Positions 17,244 to 25,107 of a stretch of DNA of 64,000 nucleotides are shown one piece after another. The notes below the pieces were generated by a model. That model had not been told where the DNA came from. It searched no databases and saw nothing but the letters and a program-made list of their open reading frames with translations. The position numbers and the translations under genes were made by a program. The DNA is from Bartonella sp. HY328. Its GTDB lineage: Bacteria > Pseudomonadota > Alphaproteobacteria > Rhizobiales > Rhizobiaceae. Positions within the stretch are counted from its first letter, which is position 1. Every line of letters begins with the position of its first letter. The stretch lies in NCBI RefSeq assembly GCF_025449335.1, contig NZ_CP104884.1, positions 62,001 to 126,000 of the forward strand, read 5' to 3'.

Positions 17244-18557
17244 TTATTTTGGATAGCCAGCACGGCGCATATCGCGTGCTACCTGATTTTGCGCTTGCGA
17301 CAAGGCATCTTCTACCGATGTTTGCCCAGCAAGAGCCGCACTAATTTGTTGGCCAACAAATGTTCCTATCGATTGAAATTCGGGTATAGCGACAAACTGA
17401 ATACCGGTATAGGGAACTGGATCTTTGGTTGGATGATTAGGATCTGCCGATTCAATTGCTTTTAACACTGTATCATAAAAAGGTGCAGCTTTTTGATAGT
17501 TGGCATTAGCATAGGTTGATTTACGTGTGCCTGGTGGAACCGCTACCCAACCCTGCGTCTTACCAACTCGCGTAATGTAGTTTTTAGATGTTGCCCATTT
17601 GACAAAAGATTTTGCGGTATCGGCCTTTTTGGTCGATTTTGGAATAGCAAGGCTCCAAGTATAGATCCAGCTTGAACCGTTAGCGGTTGCCTGTGTTGGC
17701 GCTCTGGTTACAGCAACTTTGTCAGCAACAGTGCTTTGTTTTGGGTCATAAACCCGTCCTGCCGCAGATGTTGCATCAATCCAAATAGCACAATGGCCCG
17801 TCGCAAACATGGTTTGAGTTTCGTTAAATCCATTGGCATTAGACCCTGCGGGTCCATAATCATTTAATAATTTTACATAATCGGTAATGGCGTTTTTCCA
17901 AGGCTCTGTATTGAGTTGCGCTTTCCATTCCATATCAAACCAACGGCCACCATAGGCATTAATCATCGGGTTAAGATAAGCCATGTTTTCACCCCAGCCC
18001 GACTTTCCGCGCAGGCAAATGCCATATTGCTGCTTTGACTTATCGGTTAACTTTGCCGCAAAATCCTTTATTTGATCATAGGTCGGGTTGTCAGGCATGG
18101 TAATGCCAGCATTTTCAAAAAGGTCTTTACGGTAAAAGGTAAAGGAACTCTCAGCATAAAACGGGACACCATAGAGATTATCGCCAACAGCAAGGCCATC
18201 TCTTACCGGTTTAATAAGATCATTATAATCATAATCATCGCCAAGGTCATTAAGCGGGGTTAGCCAACCGCTTTTGCCCCACATTGGTGTTTCATAATTA
18301 CTGATGGTAATAACATCGAATTGGCCGCCTTGCGTTGCAACATCGGTGGTCACCCGTTCACGCAAAACATTTTCCTCCAAAATGATCCAATTGATCTTAT
18401 CGCCTGTCTCTTTTTCCCATTCAGTGGACAGCTTCTGCATAATAATCATATCGCCATTATTAACCGTTGCGACATTGATCGTTTCAGCACTGCCAGCAAT
18501 AGTCATGGCACCAAAAATAGCCACGGTTGACGACAATAAAAGAAACAATTTTCCCAT
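17244..18557 (-). CDS. smoE: Polyol ABC transporter substrate-binding protein (SmoE-like)
   Basis: 437-residue extracellular solute-binding protein of family 1. Signal peptide MGKLFLLLSSTVAIFGAMTI, cleavage near GSAE. The mature part begins TINVATVNNGDMIIMQKLS and shows GWVAVPPGTR and WIYTWSLAIPKSTKK, typical of mannitol/sorbitol binding proteins. A strong GAGGAGGAAAAACAC ribosome site precedes the ATG. It would capture polyols in the periplasm for SmoFGK. It is transcribed toward, but separated from, the permease operon by the reversed kinase gene, which forces it to have its own promoter. Confidence 0.9.
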   Translation of the reverse strand: MGKLFLLLSSTVAIFGAMTIAGSAETINVATVNNGDMIIMQKLSTEWEKETGDKINWIILEENVLRERVTTDVATQGGQFDVITISNYETPMWGKSGWLTPLNDLGDDYDYNDLIKPVRDGLAVGDNLYGVPFYAESSFTFYRKDLFENAGITMPDNPTYDQIKDFAAKLTDKSKQQYGICLRGKSGWGENMAYLNPMINAYGGRWFDMEWKAQLNTEPWKNAITDYVKLLNDYGPAGSNANGFNETQTMFATGHCAIWIDATSAAGRVYDPKQSTVADKVAVTRAPTQATANGSSWIYTWSLAIPKSTKKADTAKSFVKWATSKNYITRVGKTQGWVAVPPGTRKSTYANANYQKAAPFYDTVLKAIESADPNHPTKDPVPYTGIQFVAIPEFQSIGTFVGQQISAALAGQTSVEDALSQAQNQVARDMRRAGYPK

Positions 18558-18821
18558 GTGTTTTTCCTCCTCGACACATTAGAGTTTCAACTGTCATTTA
18601 AAATTAAAAAAATTAATGAGGCAAGCAAATAATCTCTATCCCTTACCATCGCTTATTTTCTGATAAATGCACTTTGGCAATAAGCTTTGCCCATCCTAGC
18701 TACGACCTACTTAATTTTACTGCAATGCCATGCTTATCACTTGGAAAATATTGGTTCTTGCACTCTCTTGCCTTCAAACTTAAGCTCTGACATAGTAGCG
18801 TTTTTATAGTGCTTATGGGTA

Positions 18822-20246
18822 GTGTCAATGCAACAGCCGCAAACCGCCATTCATGACAACTCCAACACGGCCAAAGGGTACAAAGAGTTAAAGGGTCAAA
18901 CATCTGCGCAAGATGGACTGCCCGCACCGCAAATTTATTGGGCATGGGCAACTTTGATGATTGGCCTTACCCTTGCCGTGCTTGATGGCACAATTGCCAA
19001 TGTTGCTCTCCCCACCATTGCGCGCGATTTTAATGCTGGTGCTGCAGCTTCCATTTGGATTGTAAATGGTTACCAACTTGCCATTGTTATTACTATTTTG
19101 CCCTTTGCTGCTTTAGGCGAGATTTATGGCTATCGTCGTATTTATCTTAGCGGTGTTGCGCTATTTACACTTGCTTCGCTGGCATGCGTTTTTGCCAATT
19201 CGCTTGAAATGCTCACCTTTTCGCGCGTTATTCAAGGTTTTGGTGCGGCAGGCCTCATGAGTGTTAATACCGCTTTATTACGCTTTTGTGTGCCACAGGC
19301 AAAGTTTGGTACTGCCATTGGTTTAAATGCCTTTTTTGTGGCTCTTTCCTCGACTATTGGTCCAAGTCTTGCAGGCGTAATTTTGCATTTTTTAAGCTGG
19401 CCATGGTTGTTTTTTATCAATGTTCCCCTTGGATTATTAACCCTTATTTTAGGGGTAAAAAGCCTGCCGCTTAATGATTTATCTGCCCGCAAGTTTGACA
19501 TTTTAAGCGCGGTTTTAACGGCAATTGTCCTTGGGCTTATTGTTATTACTATTGATAATGCTGGAGCAAATACACCAATCTTTGCAATTATATTACAAAT
19601 TATCATTGCGGGTTTTGCATGTGTCTGGCTAATTAAGCGCTCCATGCACAAGCAAGACCCACTTTTACCGCTTGATCTCTTGCGTATTCCAGTATTTAGC
19701 CTATCACTTTGCACTTCAATCATGTCATTTATAGCGCAAATGATGGCGCTTTTATCGCTGCCATTTTTGTTTCAGGTGGTCTTTGGTTATCAACCAATTG
19801 CCGTTGGTTTTTTAATGATGCCATGGCCAATTGCTCTTGCCATCATCGCGCCTTTTTCTGGTAAATTATCGGATCGATATTCACCGGCGCTTTTAGGACT
19901 AATTGGGCTAATAATTTTTGCCATTGGCCTTATTCTTGTGGGGTTTTTGCCAAGCGAGCCAAGCATTGTCGATATTTGCTGGCGAATGGCTATTTGCGGC
20001 ATTGGTTTTGGTTTTTTTCAAGCTCCCAATAATCGCATGATTATTACCTCAGCTCCCAAAAAACGCAGTGGCGCTGCAAGTGGCATGTTAGGAACGGCGC
20101 GCTTGCTTGGCCAATCGCTTGGAGCTGCATTCGTTGCCCTGTTTTTATCTACCATGGGGGTTCAAAATATTCCCCATATTATGTTTATTGCAGCAAGTTT
20201 TGCAATAATCGCTGCTTTAATTAGTATTTCGCGAGCAAAGACCTAA
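18822..20246 (+). CDS. MFS transporter, DHA2 (EmrB/QacA-like) family
   Basis: 474 residues with about 14 hydrophobic segments, the number typical of DHA2 drug:proton antiporters. The first segment WATLMIGLTLAVLDGTIANVALPTIA contains the LD(G/T)TIxNVALP motif C-like signature of the family; GYRRIYLSGVALFTLASLAC covers motif A, and VIQGFGAAGLMSVNTAL follows. It acts in the inner membrane and probably exports a toxic small molecule. The start is uncertain: GTG at 18822 and ATG at 18828 are both possible, and the ribosome site (GGGTAG) is weak. It stands alone, with no TetR/MarR regulator or EmrA partner beside it. Confidence 0.85.
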   Translation: MSMQQPQTAIHDNSNTAKGYKELKGQTSAQDGLPAPQIYWAWATLMIGLTLAVLDGTIANVALPTIARDFNAGAAASIWIVNGYQLAIVITILPFAALGEIYGYRRIYLSGVALFTLASLACVFANSLEMLTFSRVIQGFGAAGLMSVNTALLRFCVPQAKFGTAIGLNAFFVALSSTIGPSLAGVILHFLSWPWLFFINVPLGLLTLILGVKSLPLNDLSARKFDILSAVLTAIVLGLIVITIDNAGANTPIFAIILQIIIAGFACVWLIKRSMHKQDPLLPLDLLRIPVFSLSLCTSIMSFIAQMMALLSLPFLFQVVFGYQPIAVGFLMMPWPIALAIIAPFSGKLSDRYSPALLGLIGLIIFAIGLILVGFLPSEPSIVDICWRMAICGIGFGFFQAPNNRMIITSAPKKRSGAASGMLGTARLLGQSLGAAFVALFLSTMGVQNIPHIMFIAASFAIIAALISISRAKT

Positions 20247-20614
20247 GCTATTTAAAAACATTGTTTTTAAGATTTGACATTAGCGGTTACTTTATTTCCT
20301 AACTTAATGCCCTAAATTTAGTGTTTGATTAAAGTTTTTGCATTGGTAACCAGTTATTTTCAATTAAGAAAATAGTGTTTCCATGCAAGTGTTTAATTGT
20401 GAGCTTATGGTCAATTTTGCTGAATAATGCGTGCTTTTCTAATTGAAATGATAATAAAGATGGATCATTCGCTTAAAAGTGTTGCCCATAATTATTAAAT
20501 TTTTTTAATGGGAATAAAATCGCGCGCCAACTGTCTAACTATCATATGAAACAGCTAAATTTATTGTAGCCAATCTTTAAAAATTAAGAAAAGCCCTATT
20601 AAAAGGAAAAATCT
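20247..20614. other. Intergenic region before the Msr module
   Basis: 368 bp, AT-rich. Right after the MFS gene there is an AT-only hairpin (TTAAAAAC 20252-20259 with GTTTTTAA 20263-20270) that may end the transcript, though its stem contains little GC. The rest must hold the promoter of the msrB gene; I cannot place -10/-35 boxes with confidence. Nothing else seen. Confidence 0.4.
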
Positions 20615-21112
20615 ATGATCAATCGTCGTGGTTTTTTATTAAGTGGTGTCATTGGTACAGGGGCACTTGGACTTGCATGGCAAGTAAATCGTTCAGCCGA
20701 TGCCGCACCACAAGAAGCCGGTACTTTTCCAGTGTCAATGAGTGATGATGAGTGGAAAAAACGTCTTAATGATCGCCAATATCGAATTTTACGCCAACAG
20801 GGCACTGAGCGCCCTTATTCTAGCCCATTAAATGACGAGCATCGCCGTGGCACTTTTGCTTGTGCTGGCTGTGCCAACGATCTTTTTGCTTCAAGTACCA
20901 AATTTGATAGCGGTACTGGCTGGCCAAGTTTTTGGGCGCCGCTAAAAAATGCGGTTGGCGAAACTAAAGACACATCTTATGGCATGGTGCGCGTTGAAGT
21001 GCACTGCGCCCAATGTGGTGGCCATTTAGGCCATGTCTTTAATGATGGGCCAAAGCCAACCGGTTTGCGTTATTGCATGAATGGCGATGCCATGACCTTT
21101 AAAGCAATATGA
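20615..21112 (+). CDS. msrB: Tat-exported peptide-methionine (R)-S-oxide reductase
   Basis: 165 residues. The N-terminus MINRRGFLLSGVIGTGALGLAW carries a twin-arginine motif (RRGFLL) and hydrophobic stretch, so the folded protein is predicted to go to the periplasm. The MsrB domain starts about residue 40. Structural zinc cysteines: C83 and C86 (CAGC) and C131 and C134 (CAQC). The catalytic cysteine is C154 in RYCMNG. It reduces methionine-R-sulfoxide in proteins. The ribosome site AAAAGGAAAAATCT fits. It is followed by a DipZ-like electron carrier and an exported MsrA, together forming a complete envelope repair set. Zinc-type MsrB folding before export explains use of Tat. Confidence 0.93.
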   Translation: MINRRGFLLSGVIGTGALGLAWQVNRSADAAPQEAGTFPVSMSDDEWKKRLNDRQYRILRQQGTERPYSSPLNDEHRRGTFACAGCANDLFASSTKFDSGTGWPSFWAPLKNAVGETKDTSYGMVRVEVHCAQCGGHLGHVFNDGPKPTGLRYCMNGDAMTFKAI

Positions 21113-21215
21113 TCTAATTAATACGCAATTGGTTTTGCAATTTTGTTAAAAGCATACACGCGACATAAACAGGGATGCCCCCATAACTGTTTTAACTTAT
21201 AGAATTGAGATAAAT

Positions 21216-23132
21216 ATGCTGATATTTGTAATTGCCTATCTTGGCGGTGTTTTAACCGTCATCAGCCCATGCATATTGCCGGTTTTGCCTTTTGTGTTTA
21301 CACGCACCGGCCAACCTTTCATGCGCTCTGGCTTGCCCATGTTGCTTGGTATGGCAATAAGCTTTGCAATTGTTGCGTCACTCGCGGCCGTTGCTGGTGG
21401 CTGGGTGGTTGCAGCAAACCAATATGGACGTTTATTTGCACTTATTCTATTAATGCTTTTTGCAATAACGCTGCTTTTTCCAAGCCTTGCAACTAAATTT
21501 GCCGCGCCCTTTGTGGCGCTTGGCAACCGTCTTTCCAATGATGTCGGTAATAATGCAAAAAACGGTAATATTTGGGGCTCTGCGCTTTTGGGGGTGGCAA
21601 CAGGGCTTTTATGGGCGCCTTGTGCTGGCCCTATACTTGGGCTTATCCTCACCGGTGCGGCGATTAATGGCCCCAATGCCAATACGTCTATTTTGCTGCT
21701 TGCCTATGCTTTAGGAGCAATCACATCGCTTGCAGTTATTTTATTAGTGGGTGGCCGTTTGGTTAGCTTATTAAAGCGTTCATTTGGCGTTACCGATTGG
21801 GCGCGGCGCGGCCTTGGCATTGTGGTATTATTGGCCGTGGGAGCAATTGCTAGCGGCCTTGATACGGGCTATTTGACCCAAGTGTCAACTGCCAGCACCA
21901 ATGCGCTTGAGCAAAATTTGATGTCGCGTTTAGCCAGCGGTAATAACACCCTCAATAATAACGCGCCCAATAATGATGGTGCTAGCAATGCGATGATGGC
22001 AGCAAATCCGGCAATGATGAGCGCAAATGGCGCAGCAGATAATGCTGGTAACAATGCAATGTCGGGCAGCAATGCGATGATGGCAGCAAATCCAGCAATG
22101 ATGGCCGGCAATAATGCCATGATGATGAGTAGCAATAGCGAGCAAAGTGCCGCGCCGCAATTACCAATTGAAGGCACAGCCCCAGATTTTACCGGCGCTA
22201 CCGAGTGGCTAAACTCACCGCCGCTTGACCTTGCAAGTCTTAAAGGCAAAGTGGTATTGGTGGATTTTTGGACCTATTCTTGCATTAATTGCTTGCGAGC
22301 CATTCCTTATGTTCGCGCTTGGGCAGAAAAATATAAGGATCAAGGTTTAGTCGTTATTGGTGTTCATTCCCCAGAATTTGCTTTTGAGCGTGATGTCAAT
22401 AATGTCAAAAACGCTGTACAAAAATTAAATGTCACCTATCCGGTGGCGGTTGATAATAGCTATGCCATTTGGCGCGCTTATAAAAACCAATATTGGCCAG
22501 CTCATTATTTCATTGATGCCAAGGGGCACATTCGCCACCATCATTTTGGTGAAGGTGATTATGAACAATCAGAACGCGTTATTCAAAGCCTATTAGCTGA
22601 AGCTGGACACACAAATATTGATAATAATGTTGTTGACGTAAAAGCAACCGGCGAAGAAGCCGCACCCGACCTTGCCAATGTACTTTCACCTGAAACCTAT
22701 ATTGGTTTTGAGCGAGCAGAAAATTTTGTGTCCCCTGATGGCTTAGTTGAAAATGCACCTAAGGATTATCGCGATGGCGAGCCACGCCTTAATGAATGGG
22801 GCTTAAACGGCAATTGGACGATTGGCAAAGAAAATGCCACCTTAAATAGTCAAACAGGCAGCATTGTTTTTCGTTTCCATGCCCGCGACTTGCACCTTGT
22901 GCTTGGCCCTAAAGAACAAGGTAAGACCATTGCTTTTAAGGTAAAAATTGACGGTAAAGCGCCCCAAAATGCCCATGGTAGCGACGTTGATGAAAATGGC
23001 GAGGGCATTGTCAAAGAACAAAGACTTTATCAACTTATCCGTCAAAAAGATGGCGCAGGTGATGAAGATCATCTTTTTGAAATTGAATTTATGCAACCGG
23101 GCGTTGAGGCCTATGCCTTTACCTTTGGCTAG
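21216..23132 (+). CDS. DipZ-like CcdA-thioredoxin fusion protein with methionine-rich linker
   Basis: 638 residues in four parts. (1) Residues 1-215: a CcdA/DsbD-type membrane domain with redox cysteines C19 (SPCILPVLP) and C136 (APCAGPILG). (2) About 225-312: a low-complexity Asn/Ala/Met linker with 12 methionines in residues 260-304. (3) About 318-460: a periplasmic TlpA/AhpC-like thioredoxin domain with the CxxC pair C356/C359 in YSCINC and a cis-Pro-type YWPAHYF. (4) About 485-638: a C-terminal beta domain (NEWGLNGNWTIG, FRFHARDLHLVLGP) as in mycobacterial DipZ. It should carry electrons from cytoplasmic thioredoxin across the membrane to envelope targets, most likely the neighbouring MsrB and MsrA. 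It starts 104 bp after msrB. The family is recognised; the link to Msr is inferred from context. Confidence 0.88.
   Translation: MLIFVIAYLGGVLTVISPCILPVLPFVFTRTGQPFMRSGLPMLLGMAISFAIVASLAAVAGGWVVAANQYGRLFALILLMLFAITLLFPSLATKFAAPFVALGNRLSNDVGNNAKNGNIWGSALLGVATGLLWAPCAGPILGLILTGAAINGPNANTSILLLAYALGAITSLAVILLVGGRLVSLLKRSFGVTDWARRGLGIVVLLAVGAIASGLDTGYLTQVSTASTNALEQNLMSRLASGNNTLNNNAPNNDGASNAMMAANPAMMSANGAADNAGNNAMSGSNAMMAANPAMMAGNNAMMMSSNSEQSAAPQLPIEGTAPDFTGATEWLNSPPLDLASLKGKVVLVDFWTYSCINCLRAIPYVRAWAEKYKDQGLVVIGVHSPEFAFERDVNNVKNAVQKLNVTYPVAVDNSYAIWRAYKNQYWPAHYFIDAKGHIRHHHFGEGDYEQSERVIQSLLAEAGHTNIDNNVVDVKATGEEAAPDLANVLSPETYIGFERAENFVSPDGLVENAPKDYRDGEPRLNEWGLNGNWTIGKENATLNSQTGSIVFRFHARDLHLVLGPKEQGKTIAFKVKIDGKAPQNAHGSDVDENGEGIVKEQRLYQLIRQKDGAGDEDHLFEIEFMQPGVEAYAFTFG
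21984..22103 (+). repeat. Direct repeat encoding the methionine-rich linker unit
   Basis: Two 36-bp copies, 21984-22019 and 22068-22103, differ at one base (CCG versus CCA proline codon) and are 84 bp apart. Each encodes SNAMMAANPAMM. They lie within the linker of the DipZ-like protein, so the Met-rich stretch has grown by in-frame duplication. Confidence 0.85.
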
Positions 23133-23233
23133 TAAAAACTCAACGCTAATATGCGGCAAACTCATTATTTACCGCATATTTACAATAATAACCGCTTCAC
23201 ACTTTTTTGTAAAATATGCTGTGGGAGACAAAC

Positions 23234-23938
23234 ATGACATCAAGAATAAAAGCATCTTTGGCGCTTATAACGACACTATTAGGCTTGATTGGCTTTGCAA
23301 TATTTATGCCTGCAAGTGCCCAAGAAGGCATTGCCATTCCACCACCAAAAGCCAATATAAACCCGACCAAAGGACCACAAGTGGTTGTTTTAGCCGGCGG
23401 TTGTTTTTGGGGAGTGCAAGGCGTATTTCAACATACTAAAGGTGTGATAAGCGCGGTTGCCGGCTATGCAGGCGGCGCTAGCCAAACAGCTAATTATGGT
23501 GCTGTCACCACTGGCACAACTGGCCATGCGGAAGCAGTTAAGGTTACATTTGACCCTGCGCAAATCAGTTATGGCGAAATTTTGCAAATCTATTTTTCTG
23601 TTGCCCATGACCCAACCCAGCTTAACCGCCAAGGGCCAGACCGCGGCACGCAATATAGATCGGCTATTTTCCCACAAAATGCCGATCAAGCCAAATTTGC
23701 CAAGGCCTATATTGGTGAACTAAATACTGCGCGTGTTTTTAATAGTGCTATTGTTACCAAAATTGAAACAGATAAGCCATTTTATCCAGCAGAAAGCTAT
23801 CATCAAGATTATATGACCAATAATCCAACCCAACCTTATATTGTTTATAATGACCTGCCAAAGGTTGAACATCTTAAAAAGCTATTTGCAAAGCAATATA
23901 GTGCCGCGCCGCGCCTCGTTGCGCAAACTGGTATATAA
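23234..23938 (+). CDS. msrA: Exported peptide-methionine (S)-S-oxide reductase
   Basis: 234 residues from the ATG at 23234, which has GGGAG seven bases upstream; an in-frame ATG at 23216 is less likely. A Sec signal peptide is clear: MTSRIK, a hydrophobic core ALITTLLGLIGFAIFM, and the ASA-QE cleavage site. The MsrA domain has the catalytic C57 in GGCFWG, the substrate-binding block YAGG, and HDPTQLNRQGPDRGTQYRSA. It reduces methionine-S-sulfoxide in envelope proteins. It uses Sec, while MsrB uses Tat. It is the last gene of the Msr module, about 100 bp after the DipZ-like gene, and is followed by a hairpin. Confidence 0.93.
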   Translation: MTSRIKASLALITTLLGLIGFAIFMPASAQEGIAIPPPKANINPTKGPQVVVLAGGCFWGVQGVFQHTKGVISAVAGYAGGASQTANYGAVTTGTTGHAEAVKVTFDPAQISYGEILQIYFSVAHDPTQLNRQGPDRGTQYRSAIFPQNADQAKFAKAYIGELNTARVFNSAIVTKIETDKPFYPAESYHQDYMTNNPTQPYIVYNDLPKVEHLKKLFAKQYSAAPRLVAQTGI

Positions 23939-23946
23939 TCAATTTT

Positions 23947-23992
23947 AAAGTTTCGGGTTAGGATTGCGCCTAATATTTAAACCTAAAACTTT
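23947..23992 (+). terminator. Candidate terminator after msrA
   Basis: An outer stem AAAGTTT (23947-23953) with AAACTTT (23986-23992), plus inner GGTT/AACC and AGG/CCT pairing, is followed by a short run of T. It lies 10 bp after the msrA stop and before the converging membrane-protein gene. The stem is AT-rich and interrupted, so the call is moderate. Confidence 0.4.
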
Positions 23993-24035
23993 TTAAACAT
24001 GTACTAACCAAACACATATTTCAGAAATTATTATT

Positions 24036-24599
24036 TTACCATGTGCCAGGCCTTGAAAAATAAAGTGCAGCAGCAAATCCAATAAAAAGCGGTAAAATCC
24101 AAATGGCTGTTGCAATGATAACGCCGCAAACACCATGACAAAAACGTGGTAAAGGCAATTCCTTATGATTTTTAGGATAAGGTTTTTCGCCCTCCTCATG
24201 GGAAACAACAAAAAGCCCAAAATGTAAAATTGGTATAAACAGCATGATTGCGAAAATACCACGTCCAAAAGCATCACGTGCGCGCATAACGGATAATGTC
24301 ATTGCTAAAAACATTTGCACACATAATATCATTAATAAAGCTTGGATGGATAAATAGTCTAAGAAGTTAAATAATTTATCGGCATAGAAAGACCATGAAA
24401 ATATCAAACTCATAAGTAAAAAATAAGGGCTTCGCTGTAGAATATAACGGCGCGGCACCATGTAAAATGGTAATAAGCCGCTAAAAAAAAGCGCCAATAC
24501 TGCTAAGCCCATCATAAGATAAGGGCTACTAGTAATTCCTTGCGCCAATACTTCCAACATGTTCTGATCATCACTATTTATCAAGATATTTTTTCCCAA
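24036..24599 (-). CDS. Membrane protein of unknown function, five hydrophobic segments
   Basis: Up to 187 residues. I do not recognise a family. Predicted membrane segments lie at about 28-48, 57-73, 83-102, 112-131 and 157-182; a charged HEEGEKPYPKNHKELPLPRF loop lies between the last two. Proline and aromatic residues are common near the ends of the segments. The start is unclear: the longest frame begins with TTG at 24599, while an ATG at 24560 (product beginning MLEVLAQGITSSPY) has no good ribosome site either. It stands alone between the Msr module and the lactam operon, with about 500 bp of AT-rich sequence upstream. Confidence 0.6.
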   Translation of the reverse strand: MGKNILINSDDQNMLEVLAQGITSSPYLMMGLAVLALFFSGLLPFYMVPRRYILQRSPYFLLMSLIFSWSFYADKLFNFLDYLSIQALLMILCVQMFLAMTLSVMRARDAFGRGIFAIMLFIPILHFGLFVVSHEEGEKPYPKNHKELPLPRFCHGVCGVIIATAIWILPLFIGFAAALYFSRPGTW

Positions 24600-25058
24600 A
24601 TTTTGATAAAAGCAACATCTATAGAATTTATATACAAATGGAAAGATAGAAACATCAAGTTTTTACAAGTTTTATAAAATCATAATAAAGCAATAAATAT
24701 TGAATGTAACAAAATACTTGCCTTTGTTTCACAGCATAACATACTAGCGATTTTGAGCTTGAATAATAGGTAATCTTTTTGCCCAGCATAAATATTTGAA
24801 AACATTTTATTAAATTAAAAATATAAAGACTAGATCTTGCGAGCTTTATGGGGTGACGTAAACAAGCGTAAAGAAATCAAAAAATCATTCAAAAGTTTTG
24901 TATGCTTTTAATGCGGTTTTTTTTAAAAATTCACAAATGATATGTATAGGCGGTGCAAGTGTTAATTTTTAAACAATAGGTTTTTGCAAAAAATATATAA
25001 TTTTTGACATGAATCTCTTTGATTTGAACCTCACTGGCATGAACAAAGAATTGTAAGT
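24600..25058. other. AT-rich intergenic region
   Basis: About 460 bp between the unknown membrane protein and the terminator of the lactam operon. It contains only short chance reading frames. It must hold the promoter for the membrane-protein gene. I see no RNA gene, repeat or relic here. Confidence 0.4.
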
Positions 25059-25092
25059 AAAAGAGGGGCTGAATATTTATCCCACCCCTTTT
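25059..25092 (-). terminator. Terminator of the 5-oxoproline/lactam operon
   Basis: On the minus strand, 15 bp after the biotin carboxylase stop, AAAAGGGG (25092-25085) pairs with CCCCTCTTTT (25068-25059) through eight pairs including one G-U, and the 3' arm ends in a T-rich run. This is a plausible rho-independent terminator and defines the operon end. Confidence 0.6.
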
Positions 25093-25107
25093 AAAGCAAT
25101 TATCGCT

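Noticed and set aside
21869..22249. Long open frame antisense to the Met-rich linker region of the DipZ-like gene
   Set aside because: It is the mirror of a low-complexity GC-balanced repeat; its product is Leu/Ala/Ile repeats (IIALLP), with no ribosome site or domain.
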